Below are positions 46,503-59,595 of a stretch of DNA of 64,000 nt, in pieces. Below the pieces are notes generated by a model. It saw only the letters and a program-made list of their open reading frames with translations. It searched no databases and was not told where the DNA came from. Numbering within the stretch: position 1 is the first letter of the stretch; the number at the start of each line of letters is the position of its first letter. The position numbers and the translations under genes were made by a program. The stretch is from Piper betle (lineage: Eukaryota; Streptophyta; Magnoliopsida; Piperales; Piperaceae): NCBI GenBank assembly GCA_033002965.1, contig JAURVB010006088.1:62001-126000 (forward strand), given 5' to 3'.

Positions 46503-49500
46503 TGTAACATCCTATTTTTTGGCCCGAATGCAAACTAAAGTGTGATGGTATAATTTTATTTGTTAGATAACTATCGTATAAATCTCATCGAAATAGATTT
46601 TAACCCTTAAGGAGGCTTAAGATGAATAGCATTTACTTGATTTTATACCATGTATGTTGATCATAATACAATAAGAAGAATTTTTACACTTAAGGTTTTT
46701 GTTTAACCACTCCGAATTACAGAGAGGCAGTACCTTCCTAGCAACTAAGATGTGACTTTAAAGATGCATGTATGATCATTCCAAACTATGAAAGAGGTGC
46801 AACCCCACTGTAGATAAAAGGCTAAGCTTTATAGATGTGACTTAAGAGGTTGAGCTTTAAAAATACAGATGCATGATCTAGTTCTTATTCTTATACTTAG
46901 TTATAACTTTGAAGTTAGGTATACTTATTCTTATGATGACTTTAAGCATAACTTGAGTACACAGGGGTTGTGGTTACTTGTTCCACCTACTCATGAATAG
47001 AAAAAATAAACACAATCATTGGAGCATCATCGAGTGCATGGCATCATATCTTATTATCCGATCTTCATATGGGCTCTTCACATGGTATGAACTATAAACT
47101 ACTCCTACCCACGCTCCTTTGCACACACACAAGTCCAACTAAATAAGTTTTGCATACCTGGTATGTTCCTTGTCATGTTCCTAAACTTTGAGGTTTACAA
47201 ACCTTGTAAACAATTGTTAGAGTATCCAAAAGTTGGTGCTCCACACAAAAATAATATTAATTAAAATTAAAAGAAACATTCGTGCACAATCAACTATCAC
47301 TAAGACTCGATCCAAACCATACACAGTTCATGAGAGTTGTAGGGCACACGCTTGCAAAATATTACAACCCAAATCCATAATACATAACTTTGATAATAAA
47401 ATGACACATCAAATGCGATTCCGCGCCATAGGCCCTCTCTTATTTGTTCACCTATGCCGGCCATCCAAGACTACTCACCTACATAGATATAAAAACTATC
47501 AATAATCAAATAAGTTTGATTACTGGTCCAAAAATAACTACCGATAATATCAACTGGTAGAGAGTATTTTAAACCTACATAATATCATAAAACCATTGAA
47601 AGTTATACTGGGCGGTAAGCAAAGATAAAATAATAAAAAAGTTGGCTTGCATGCATTGCAATAAACATATCATACGTTTATATATCGTTTGCCACGATTT
47701 TCACGTTGATCAAAACCAAAGTGCCACAAATTTTGAAAAAAAATGATGTGTTACATAACAGTCTACATGCATAACACTACTTTAGCTGTGAAGGACTACT
47801 AGTACAATCTGTTTATATTTGTACCTCTTATTCTCTTCTTCGTGAAATTTCTTAAATTGCTTGTACTTATATCGTAAGCTTAGGAAAGGGCTGATATAAT
47901 AAGTTTCTAAATCTTCATTTCAAAAATTAACAAGGGATCGTATCTTTGAATTTTTATTAAACTGTGAAAGAATTCGGTTAAATGGCTCAACATCTAAAGA
48001 ATTTGATAAAACATCGCCGATGTCATCCTACACCTAAAACTCATTAAAATTTCACACATGGTGCCAATCGAAATGAAGCAGGAGAGTCTTATTGACTTAT
48101 ATGAGTCAAGCCCTTCGTCCTAACTCGGCAAACTCACTCTATATAACCTAGCATAAGTTAAACATGAATCAACCTCGAATCACATCGACATGTAAATCAA
48201 GGCAAATCCTCAATACATGCACATACACATACGATACTTAATTAACTAATTAATTACTTAATGGTGTGTCAAACCTCATTAAGTACCCCTTAAAGAGAGT
48301 TTGGGGTTACATGTACCCTTAGTCAAAATTCTCATACCTAGGGTTTTGCCAAATAGACTTAAGTAGATAATTTTTTGGACTGGCCAAATGATGTCCAAAT
48401 GGGTTAAAATTTGGACCAATAGGCCCCGACACTTAACAAGTTAGGCATAAAAAATACTAAGTATTGGACTATGAGCCAACATGGTAAACAAGGCCCACTA
48501 AGGTCAGGGTAAGGTATAGGGAAAGTGTTCCTTAGTCGTGCACCAATTTTACTAAGTGTCATTCATGGGCTTAGAGAATGGAAATAGGCCTTGGTAAGTT
48601 GGTGTAGTTAGCCAACACAGTGGGTTTGATTCTAGTAAGATTTTAGGTTCAAACTCCAGGGACTTGAGCCTGAGTGGGCTCCTAAGTGGAACGCATTGGC
48701 CATGAAATTGGGTGGACCTATTGGGCTTGTAAAATTCCTAACTCATGACCTACTTGGTCAAAAAATGTCAAATTTGGATATGATGCTACAGGGATAAAAC
48801 CTAAGGTGCAGGAGGAATTTCATCTAATTCCATCACCATTTGATTAGTTTTGAATTTTATATCCGGAGTCAAAGAACTAGAGTTTCACCCTACATTCCTT
48901 CACACTCAGAACACCGATTAATCTAACCACCTATATGATTTTTATTTAATCCCAAAACTTACACATTTTCAGTATAAAGTCATTATGTAATTTTTACAGA
49001 TTTTATTAACAACTTTTAGGTAGCTCATCTACTGAGCATAATCTCAGTGCATGACAAAACAGTCATAAAACATAGCAAACATACCATGCAATAGGGGTTT
49101 GTTCATGCCCTTTAAATGGTTAGTTTAGTGAGAAAATTTTTCATGAGCATGCCAACATATAGATCTATAAGCATGCAAAAGATGAACATCATCAGCAGAC
49201 TACATCAAGGTATAAAAATTGGAGAAAGAGGCAGCCAAGTCATATGGACAATGAAAGCTTTCATCTTTCACCATGTTTGGCACACCATTATGTATATACA
49301 CATTCTAATAGGCAAAGTGATCAACATAAAAGTTGTAAATATGAATCTGGTGAGTGAAAAAAAGAATCATGTAGAACTAATATCTAGGACACAAGATATG
49401 AATTTTCTACTGAAATAGTGCATAATAGTGATCATACAACATTTGAAATTTTATATATATATTTTTTATAGAGCTCCAAATGAGATGAAACCAAGTTCTA

Positions 49501-50140
49501 AATTCTCCTAAGACACATATCTACACAAATAAAATATCATAAAAATAAATACACGTTACAAAATCAATCACAAAGACACATAAACATCCGATAGGAGGGA
49601 AAAGGAAAGATCTTATACCTCACAAAGGCTAAGGGGAGGTCTCTTGGAACTTTCTACCCGAAGACCTAAGACCCCTATGCTTTGTCATGGTTTGGAGATG
49701 GCTAGGAAGGGCCTAGGAAGACTGGAAAGGGAGTGGAGAAGAGAGGGAAGAGGGGAAGGCTGAAGCAAAAGATCAAAGGGGTGAAAAAAGTGAAATTCAG
49801 CTTCTATTTATAAGCTGAAAAATAGTCCTGGAGCAAAGCCTTCAACCCACTGCGAAGGCGCTAGCTTTTGTCAAGCTAGACCACGGAACGTCAAAAAACT
49901 TGGGCACGCAATCGCCGGGTCAAATTTTGGTGCAAAGGTGCCATCATCGGAACCCTAAATCCTCAATTTTTTAGGATTTTCTGGCACAAAGGTATTGTCC
50001 TGGTGCAAGGGCACCAGAATTTCCAGGTTTTTTGGCCAAAGGTGCTGTGATGGTATCCTTGCGCTGTGCACAATTTACACACAATTTTCGGATGACCTCT
50101 AGAACCACGCCACTGGTCCCGATGGTGGCTAGGAATTTTA
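46503..50140 (+). mobile_element. Long LTR copy B, 3' end missing
   Basis: Starts TGTAACATCCTATTTTTTGG and aligns with copies A and C. Shared landmarks include the hairpin at 47498-47526, agggatcgtatcttt near 47930 (the counterpart of agggatctcatcctt at 8034), cacatcgacatg near 48180, and ggagagag-rich then ttctatttataagctg near 49803. Compared with copies A and C, the last 400 bp, including the terminal ttttaca, cannot be found. There is no coding potential beyond chance frames. Confidence 0.75.
47498..47526 (+). other. Conserved stem-loop in LTR copy B
   Basis: Stem atcaataatcaaa paired with tttgattactgg, loop taag. It is flanked by ctcacctacatagatata on the left and tccaaaaataacta on the right, as in the other copies. 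Confidence 0.7.
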
Positions 50141-50544
50141 GCTGATTGCTGACTTGATTGTGCTAAATTATAGCAAGTTATAACTTAATTAATTAAAATT
50201 AAAAAATTATAATTGAAAGACTCACATACTTAATGTGTTGAAAGATGCAAACTTGAACAAAACTCGCTAAACACGATGGTTGATAAAATAAGATTAATTT
50301 TATAGAATCCAATGTGGAGAGAAACAATCCGAAATGGATCCTACTTACATAAGTCCCTTAGGAACAAATTTAATCTGGCGATCACCCCTAGTTTGTCACT
50401 AGAGGATGGGCTAACTTTAATATTATGCAGATGATACTACATAATCAAAAAATATCACATCAGACATGTTCTGAATATCACATCAGACATGTTATGATAA
50501 TAGGTGCCCAAGACCCAAACACCACACTTGTGGCAAATGGTGGT
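50141..50544. other. Unassigned sequence between LTR copy B and the TRIM
   Basis: AT-rich. A short direct repeat atcacatcagacatgtt occurs at about 50452 and 50475. The right end is a ggt-rich run that served as the TRIM insertion site. Confidence 0.4.
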
Positions 50545-50549
50545 GGTGG

Positions 50550-51029
50550 TGTTGGGCCCTTTGGGCTTCTAAAAGGGACTTTTAACAACCAAAGGAAACT
50601 CACAATAGGTGCCACAAGTTTCTCTTAATCCAAAAGTAAGCGTAAGGAATAAGGCTTCCCTATTAGCCTATATATAAGTCACTCAACATCATTCACGACC
50701 AATGTGAGATAAACTGAACAATCTCTCATTCACACATCGAAGGATCTCAAAACTATCATCGTCTAACAATCTCCCCTTTATTAGGTGGAACTCACATATC
50801 AACACCTAATAAACTCTTCTTAAATCATCAGGTAGAACTCATAAAGAAAACTTCGATAATCGGCATAGGTAAACACCAAAGTCCACTTGGTTCTTATACC
50901 ACTGTTGGGCTCTTTGGGCAATAGGTGTCACGAGTCTCTCTTAATCCAAAGTTAGCTCAATGAAAAAAGGCTTTTAACCTATATACAAGTTACTAACATC
51001 ATCCACACCAATGTGGGTTAAACCCAATA
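50550..51029 (-). mobile_element. TRIM (terminal-repeat retrotransposon in miniature), 480 bp
   Basis: Two direct repeats lie at 50550-50720 and 50903-51029 (tgttgggcyctttgggc ... aataggtgycacragt ... ctcttaatccaaa ... caatgtg). On the - strand they begin T(G/A)TT and end GCCCAACA. The sequence next to the right repeat reads, on the - strand, TGGTATAAGAACC, close to the initiator-Met tRNA primer-binding site TGGTATCAGAGC. Next to the left repeat is a purine-rich - strand tract (aatgagagat, and aaaggggagat 45 bp further). The internal region is only 182 bp and has no coding capacity. The flanking duplication ggtgg (50545-50549, 51030-51034) fits, though it lies in a ggt-rich site. The left repeat is 44 bp longer, mostly from an extra block after ttgggc. 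Confidence 0.8.
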
Positions 51030-51034
51030 GGTGG

Positions 51035-52754
51035 TGTGAAGCTATGGGGGAGAAGGAGATGAAGAGGTGAAGGAGGAGAGAGCCATGGAGGGATTGATTT
51101 TTGCTCTTAGAGTTTATACTTGTGCTTGTTAAGAAGATGCCTTTCTTGAATTTTTTGTTTTTCTTTAGTCTTCACATGCTCTTAATTTTTTAGGGCATTT
51201 TTAACTTAACACATATCTACATGCCAACAACTATTTCTTTGAGCAAATTTGCTCTATTTTTTACTTGATTTTGCACACCTATATTCAACTTGAAAGCACA
51301 CCTCTCTCCAGCTCAACTCTACTCCAATTTTGTACATTAAGTATAATATTTATATATTTTATAATTAGTTACTTACAAAAAGTGATAAATAAAATCATGT
51401 TATAACAATAATATTACATAATAATATAATGCTTTTGTTTACCAACAAAATACTTGACATATAATTTATTTGAGGTCAAACTATTCCATCCTTCAATATT
51501 AATTTTACTTTAGATTGTGTGAAAATATATTGATAAATAAATTTTAAATCATATTGAACTCAACTTGAACTTCGAATAAATGAGTCAAGTAATTATGCGA
51601 AGCTGAACTTAACTCAATTAGTGGCCTACCCAAACTCACACATGCACACGCTCACACACAACTCCTTCATCACTTCTAGTGTTTACATTATAATATTAGA
51701 TTAAACATTGGAATTATTTTTGGGCAAAACAAATTTTATTTATAAAAACACCATCATGCAACAAGTACTAAAATTGCAACTTCATGAGTTGTCAAATACT
51801 ATGGCAGTGAAAACAAAGACTAGCATTAGTTGTTTACATTAAAAAAATAAAGGAAAAAAAGGACTAGAACTAGAACTAGTGTTTGTTGGGTTGTACACCT
51901 TTCACCCTTTCTATTAGTGATTGATTTCTTCATTATTTACTATTATCCTATTGTTTAGTATCAATTATGATTGGTTTTTAATACAATGTAATTGATTCTA
52001 ATTAAATCTCCTTTTTCCATCATATTATTGGTTGATGTATATTAAGTATTTGATTAAATGTCTAGATGTGTAGATTGATGATTATTTCATGATTTTACTT
52101 TGTTTATGTCGTACCCGTAACAAAAATATGAACGTTAGATTTGGTTTTGATGACTTTCATGCAAATGTTTAGCTTATTCTTTTTATGTAGTTGATGTTAT
52201 ACATATTCATTTTAGTATTTTTCTTTATTATCATTTTTTTATTCAATTGAGTATTTTGTGGTGATATTGTTAGCTTGCATGAATATACTTATAATGATGA
52301 TTTTGGATTATTGGTAGTGATATTTGATAGTCATTTTATGGGCCTATTAATTGCCACAGACTAAACACGACAAACATAAAAAATGACGGACATGATCATC
52401 GTGTCAATTATGTTTGAAATTAGTTGTATTAGACAAGAAATTTAAGCATGTCCGAGAATCAATGAAAGTTGGATATTTGAGCCCCTTATCCCTATTATTA
52501 TTTCTGACCTCCAAAGGTCAAAAATAGTCAGACAAATTGCCAAGCTTGGGATCAAGCCCGCCCCTTCCCCTCTCCTTGCCACCGCCAACTACTCTTGTTA
52601 CTTTCGTCGCCACCAATCAGCATCTTTCCTCTTCCAAACGAAACTAGTAATTTCAAAGAAAAAATATGTCGAAAGTATGAGGAGTTGTATATTGTAGTTC
52701 CTACAAACAATTTGGTTTTTTCTCCACATTTATGAAAAATGATGCTTTCTTCAC
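51035..52754. other. AT-rich intergenic sequence, unassigned
   Basis: No gene or mobile-element domain was recognised on either strand. 52540-52640 is briefly C-rich. Confidence 0.35.
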
Positions 52755-53094
52755 ACTAATATTTATAGTAGAAAATGTTTGTGGTTCACATATTAATTTA
52801 ATTATACATTATAGACTCTTATTAATAAGCCTCTTTATGTGATCTGTTACAATATTTACTCAATTGATTTATTAAGGTATGAAGATTATATATGTATAGA
52901 GACTTGGATACTCATTTATAATTTATTATGATGGGCCAAATTAGAAATAAAAAATGAAGATCAAGCACAACAATTGGAAGATCAAATTCATGAGATTTGA
53001 GTACGGATTTTTTTCATACAAATTAAGGTATGTTTCTGCATCTAGTTTATTTTCTTGATGATTTAACATCATGTTGATCCTAAGATTTCTAACA
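52755..53094 (+). mobile_element. 5' LTR of a decayed Ty1/copia element, internally deleted
   Basis: Aligns with the 3' LTR at 62390-62836 (shared cacatatta, tttattatgatgggccaaat, gttgatcctaagatttctaac) and ends tctaaca at 53094. Compared with the 3' copy it lacks roughly 125 bp, including the tctatataaagtg TATA-like segment, so its promoter is lost. The left boundary is approximate. Confidence 0.65.
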
Positions 53095-53404
53095 ACGGAA
53101 ATCAAGCTTCAGTATGTTGAATCATTGAGATCTTCGCATCATATCATGACATTTGGATTTAGCTTGTCATGAGTATAAGGTATTGAATAGTGTTATGCAC
53201 TATTAAGGGGAAAAAATTGGTTTTGTGCCCCTCTTCTTAATTTGATTTAATTCATTTAATATGTTGTCAAAGTAATCTCTATTAGTGTTCTATGCAAGAA
53301 CCGATCGGCCCAAAGGATGGTTAGCTCTTGGCTAGATAATTGTTGTTTGGATATGTGAAGAATTTTAGATTACCATGCGCATAGAATGTCGGCCCAAAGG
53401 AATG

Positions 53405-54725
53405 AAGGCATCTATGTTGGAGAGGGCTAACAACACACTTAACAAAATAGTTAGATCCTCACAATACATAGTCCTTTATAAAGGCCGCAAGTGGACAACT
53501 AAAGTGAAAATAATTTAAACACAGCAAGATGTAACCAATAAAAATGAATCCAAACAAATAGGTGGTGTGTGAGGCAACACAATATCAAACTATCAAATCC
53601 ACTTGTTTTGGTGAATCAATCAAACCATACAAGTTACTAAGTGACCTTGAGCTTGATTCACTTAGCTCTCAAAAGTGAAAAAGTCAAACATAAGGGAATT
53701 ACATGAAGTCTGCTAACAATTAAAATAAATCACACAAAATAGAGAAGGGAAGAGAGAAGGCAAAAGATTTTAAAGAGGCCCCCAACAATACTCTCTTTAT
53801 CCCACCAAGTCCTTTGGTTGGGTAGGTCTCAGTAGTTTCACTATGACAAACCAACTTGTATAGTTATAAGCAATAAGCTAGGCCTCTTTTATAAGCACTC
53901 CACAAGCACCAAAGAAGCTTGCATTTCTAATACCCTAAGAGCCTCTAACAAGCCTTCTTTCTCCAACATTAAGTGCCAAGGTTCCTATTCCAAATATTCC
54001 AAATACCCTTGGAGCTTTTCTCCAACATTAAGTGCCAAGGTTCCTATTCAAAATATTCCAAATACCCTTGGAGCTTTACCACCTTGAAGCTACCTCCCTT
54101 CACAAGCTCACACCATGAGCCAAATAAGTCCTCTAACCAAGAACCTTCTTCTACAAAACAAGATGCTCACACTTGTTCCACACCTAAGGAGATTACAATC
54201 AGCTTAAACACACTTGAGCTAACCTCACATACACGATATCTCCTTGGTTATACTATCAACACCTAGGAATGCAAGCTAATAGGTCATGCCAATCCTAATA
54301 CAAGTTTGAGTATCCCAAATTGATTCAAGAAAGTCTAAGGTTTGCAATGATAGCAAGAGGTAATCATAATACACTCCACAAGGCCCTATTTATAGGTTTG
54401 CAACACTTCTCTAAAAATAGTAATCTTTGTGAAACCTCCCTATTTACTTTTTTCCAACAACTAATTTTAGTAACATTTCCATAATGATCAGCTATCGAAT
54501 GAGCAACCAAAAGTATGCCAATTGTTGACTTAAAATTATCCATGTCATCTTCGACTGTTGAACCACCCACCGAAACTTAGCCAAAGATTCTTCAGACCAA
54601 AACTTAGCCAAAATCCTCGTTGACTCCTTTCTACATCATCCCCATCCCACAAGCACTTCGATTTCCAAACTCTCAACCAGAGGTTTGACGAACTCTGATG
54701 CTTGTCGGCTTTTACCAAGCCCAAG
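53405..54725 (-). mobile_element. LTR of family H, inverted copy inside the copia element
   Basis: On the - strand it aligns with 60480-61800 (+): aacctataaatagggccttg versus aaagcctataaaatagtgcc (TATA-like), then gaatcaatttgggatact, cctaggtgttgatag, acctacccaacca near 53820, and ggtttgattgattcaccaa. Non-coding. Ends are approximate; the open frames on it are not conserved. Confidence 0.6.
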
Positions 54726-54899
54726 GTCTAAATATTTAATTTATTTTCACATGTCTATATAATAGATGGTTGACTAATTGATAATCATTTATTGATATGT
54801 TAGTGGGTATGTAAATTCATGCAGATGTTGCCTGGCTCAAAGAACTATGTCAATACGTGGTAGAATTGCATGCACATATGTGTTAATATTATGAGAAAA

Positions 54900-55700
54900 T
54901 TATTCAGTTTTATACGTGAACAATCAATCGGCCCAAAGGAAGGCTTATTGTTTGAGAGAATTTAATGTCAATATTTAATTGTTGCATCAAGTATACCACA
55001 TCAATTTATGTCCTTATAGTGACTTTTATATCTACTATATAAATAACATCCTAGTAATAAATAGCACAAATTTAAGTATTGGAACGAGCGCTTTTAATGT
55101 GCTTGACTACATAGATCTTGACTATGTGTTAAGATTTGATTGCTATGTAGATTTGACTAGACCAATCACTATGGCCATAAAACTGGATACGAGAAGTGGG
55201 AGTTGTCAAATCATATAAGTCTTATAATCACAAAGCTTTTTATTTTGGTATCTAAAAGGGGTGATATTCATCAAATGGATGTAAGGATAGTTTTTCTCAA
55301 TGGAGACTGAAAAATCATATATATGGTGCGACCAGTGAACTTTGAGTTTAAAGATTGAAACCACCTTGTATGCAAGGTTAAGAAGTCAACTATGGAATAA
55401 AGTAGTCCCGTCAGCAATACCAGAAAATATAGTTGATCAAAGAATATATGTCAAGCTCCATTGGATTAAATTTATATCTCGGTTGTTTAGATGATATTCT
55501 ATTAGCAAGCAACAATATGGATCTTTTGCATGAAACCAAAACATCTCTATGTAGTAAATTTGAAATGAAATATATTGGTGAAGACTCTTTATTTTAGGTA
55601 TACAAATATATCGCGATCGTGTGAGGATCATGTTTTGATGATTATCATCCTAGATTCATAACGACATAAGTTATAAAAGATGCATTATCATGCTGGAGTG
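54900..55700 (+). pseudogene. Ty1/copia reverse transcriptase fragment
   Basis: Between 55240 and 55620 the + strand frames read in order IHQMDVRIVFLNGD, KIIYMVRPVNFEFKD, then after frame changes LDDILLASNNMDLLHETKTS and SKFEMKYIGED, followed by a Y-I-A-I-V relic of the G-I-Q-I-Y-R-D-R motif. This is the standard copia reverse transcriptase order (Q-M-D-V-K-T-A-F-L-N-G, Y-V-D-D-I-L-L-A-S, F-E-M-K-D-L-G). There are many stops and frameshifts. The reading resumes at 61857, beyond later insertions. Confidence 0.75.
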
Positions 55701-55802
55701 GGTGACAGCTAGATATATGTATGTAACTCTTTCACTTGTAGTGATTTCCTTATTGAGATGACCTAATAGGATAGTTAATATGTATAATGGGTACATGTCT
55801 AG

Positions 55803-58800
55803 TGCAAAACCTGGCCTTTTCACCTGACAATTTTAGTTTTAGTTTGGTTGCAGCCCAGATCAAGTTGCATACCCAGCCCTTTCTACCGCATGCTTATGTA
55901 TGGTACGTAGTGCGAGCCACAACCTTAGTCTCCCCTACTGCTCGGAGTCCCCAGCTGGACACTACGCCATTCTAGCTCTTGTTTCGAATTTTCCTTGGAA
56001 TCGAGTCTAGCTAGGTTAGGACTTTATCCTTCACGATAATAGTGTCGTTGTTACATGTTTGGACCCCTTTCAGATGATCCTAGCCCATGCGGAACCCATG
56101 GCACAATCCCGAGGTTGCCCCAGTCTCTTTGGGTGAAAACCCTTTGTGCACACAACTTGCATTGAGTGCAAGGATGCCCTCACAATACCCTTGCACTAGC
56201 CAATTTAGGGTTAGGGTTTTGGGCAAGGTCACAAAGGCACTGGCACAATGCCCTTGCACCAAAATTCGAATTTCCCTCTTCTTTCTCGCTAGTGTAAAGG
56301 CGTTACTGCCAACACCCTTGCCCCCAACATTTTGACCAAAACTTATATGTTGTTTAGTTCAGTAGCTGCTTCAAGCTTTTTGTGGTCCGGCTTGCAAAGG
56401 CCAGCTTCAAAGTGCTAGTAGAGTACCCTTGCGTTGGGAGCTTTTTCAATTTCTAAGAAAAGCCCCTCCTCCCTCACTTTTCACACTCTCCTATCTTCAC
56501 CTCCGACTTCTCTTGCTCCTTGGCCTCTCCATCCCTTCTCCAGCCCTTCCAACCTCATCTAGGCCACTCCAAGCTCATCCAAGCCCTACAGTTGAAGGTT
56601 TTAGGGTAGGAAGCCCCAATAGACTTCCCTTAGGAACTGATTGAGGTAAATGTCTCAACTTTACCACACCTGCCATGGTTAATATGACTGTTTGTTTTAT
56701 GTGATATTGAATTTTGATTTTTATGGTATTTTATTATTGTCAATACATGTCATAGCAGCACTACTTACTTGAATTCATCTCATTTGGATTTTTATAAAAA
56801 TATTTATATATTTTGGAATGATGTATGATCACTCTTATGCACTGTTTCAGTAGAAAAATCATATCTTGTATTATAGATTATCTTTTTGCACTCACAAGAG
56901 ATAGATATATAACTTTTATGTTGATCACTTCAGTTGTTGTAGCGTGTATATGTATGTAAGGGTGCCAAACGTGGCGAAAGATGGTAGCTTTAATGGCCTC
57001 TGTGACATGACTGCCACTTTCCCCAATTTTTCCATCCTGATGTAGTTTGTTGATGATGTTCAAATTTTGCATGCTTGTAGTTATATGTGTTGGCATTCTC
57101 CTATAAAATGTTCACACTAAAATAATCATCTAAGGGGAATGAAACAAACCCTTAATTACTTGGTGTGATCCTTGTGATGCATGTCTATTTTGCCATATTC
57201 TGAGATTGTGCTTTGCGGTGAGATAATTATAAGTGGTTAATAAAATCAATAATAATGCTATGAAATCCTAGTTGAATAACGATGAAATTGTGTGAAATTT
57301 CTCCCACACTTTTATTGTGTCCCTATTATACCATAATAAAATTTGGGAGCCTTTGGCCTAGTAGATCTTCCGTTAGGATTTTCCTAGCCCAATAGGTCAA
57401 CCTAGCTCCAGAAATAATCTTGCCAATACCTCTTACTTCTTAGCCCACTCAGACTCAAATCCTTGGAGTTTGGACCTAAAATTTTACTAGACTCAAGCCC
57501 ACAGTGATATACCTATTGACTTGGGCCCATTTAGAGTCTCTAAGCCCATGAATGACACTTAATAAAATTAGGGCGCTCCACAAGAACATTGTTCCCAACA
57601 CCTTAGCCCAAATATTAGTAAGCCTTGTTCACCATGTTCGCCTATGGACCAGCATTTGGTAAATTTTCCACCAACCATTAGAGTGTCAAGACCCATTAGT
57701 CAGAATTTTAACTTATTTGGACATCATTTAACCCTTACAAAAAATCATCCAATTAAGTTTGTTCGATTAGAACCTAAGTATGAGACTTCCACTAAGTATA
57801 TATATAAGCCTAAACCTTAATTAATAGTCACATAATAAGGTTTAACACTCCACTAAGTAAAGTAATTAAGTTAATTAAGTGTCTTATGTGTTGGAGGCAT
57901 TGCCTCTTGTTGCTTGCCAATGTGATCTGAGGTTGATTCAGGTTCAATCTTTGTGCTAGGTTATATAGACTTAGCTCGTCGAGTTAGGACGAGAAGCTTG
58001 AGCTCATCCAAGTACGTAGGTCTCTCTTTTGCTTTACCTCTGAATGATTCCCTGACTGTTAAGTTTTAACCAAATTTTAGACATAGGACAATATTGCAGC
58101 ATTTTATTGGATCCCTCTTATGTTGTTCTATTTGTTGAGTTTTTTACAATTTAATAAAACTACTAGAATAAGATCTCTTGTTGGTTTTTGAAATGGAGAT
58201 CCAGAAACTAATTATATAAGCCCATTCCTAAGCCTATGATATAAGTACGTGCAATTTTATAGATTTCACGAATAAGAGAGTGAGTGATACAGAGATATGC
58301 AGATTGCACTAGTAATGCAATGTATGAGGGTACTGTGTAACACAACTCATTTCCAAAATTTGTGGCATTTTTGGTTCCAAGCCACTTGAATACCACGGTG
58401 GGTGATATATATGGAGGATGTGAGGGCGTAAGCTTCTTATATGATTATAATTTTTGTCGTACATGCTAGCCAGCCTTTCTAAGTATGTTATCTTTCCTTA
58501 CCTCCTTGTGAGGTTTCTGGAGTTTTATGATATTTTGTGGGTGTTATGATACTTATGTGCTAGTATTGATGTATCAGTAGTTATATTTTCGAGTTAGTAA
58601 TCAACTCATTTGATTATTGACGAATTTCTTATATTTATGTAGGTATATACACTTGTCAGTGGCTAGCGTAGGTGTGTGGATCGAGAGGCTCATGACAAAA
58701 AATGGTGTCGTGCAATTGAGTGTCATTTATCTGACTTATGTACTTTGGGGAATTGTTATTGAGACTTATGTATTATCGGGAACTAGGGGACTTTGGGTTG

Positions 58801-59590
58801 TATTATGATTCGAGCTAGTGCCCTAAACCTGGTTATGATGCATGTGGTTGTGTTAAAGAGATTGTGTGTTTCTTAGTATTATTACATTATTATTATTATC
58901 GTCATGCAAGGTATTGACTTTGGGGCACTCTAACAATCATTTACAGAGTGTAGGAGCCTCAAAGTCCCGAAAGACAACGGAAAGTATATCAAGTACACTA
59001 AACTTGTCTGTTTACAGCTTTGTGTGCAGAGAACTGTGGGTAGGAAGAACTTATGGTTTATACCGCAAGAAGAGCCCACATGAAGATCGACTCTTAGGGT
59101 GTGATGCCCTGACATTCAACAAGACCTTGTGTCTATGTGTTTAATTTCCATTTGTGGGTATATGTAATTAGTAACCATGACCCTTGTTTTACGTGAGTTA
59201 AGTTTAACATCATCATAAAATAAGTTTGCATAACTTCAAGATTGTATTTAAGTATAAGAACCAGATCATGCATCCTCTTCTTTCAAGGTCAACCTCTTAA
59301 TTGCAGTGGGAGTGTGCGTGCCTCTTCTGTAGTTTGGAGTGATCATATTTGTATTTCTAAAGTCACCCTCTTAGTTCTTGGGGAAGTGATGCCTCTCCCA
59401 TAACTCAGAGTGCTTATACTCGGAGCTCCCTAAGTTTAAGAGTATTCCTATGGAAGTATGAAATCCACTAAGGTGACCCTCTTTAGCCTCCTTGAGGGTA
59501 AAGTTCGTACGTTGAACTCGAACGAATAGTTTTTTAAATTATGGCATCGTAATTTGGTCAGCCCTTGGACTGAAAAAATGGGGTATTACA
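55803..59590 (-). mobile_element. Long solo LTR copy C, 3,788 bp, perfect target duplication
   Basis: On the - strand it starts TGTAATACCCCATTTTTTCAG (59590) and ends CCAGGTTTTGCA (55803). The exact 5-bp duplication tctag flanks it (55798-55802 and 59591-59595). The rejoined target reads gtacatgtctagggggagtg, a polypurine-type sequence of another retrotransposon. It aligns end to end with copy A (6638-10513), and the lengths agree within 90 bp. There is no internal coding region, so this is a solo LTR. It is the best-defined member of the family in this window. Confidence 0.92.
58593..58622 (-). other. Conserved stem-loop in LTR copy C
   Basis: On the - strand the stem is caataatcaa/ttgattact with loop atgag. 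It is preceded by acctacataaatataagaa, as in copies A, B, E and G. Confidence 0.7.
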
Positions 59591-59595
59591 TCTAG

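Noticed and set aside
56087..56644. Frames of 82 and 71 codons
   Set aside because: Inside solo LTR copy C and not conserved in copies A, B or D.
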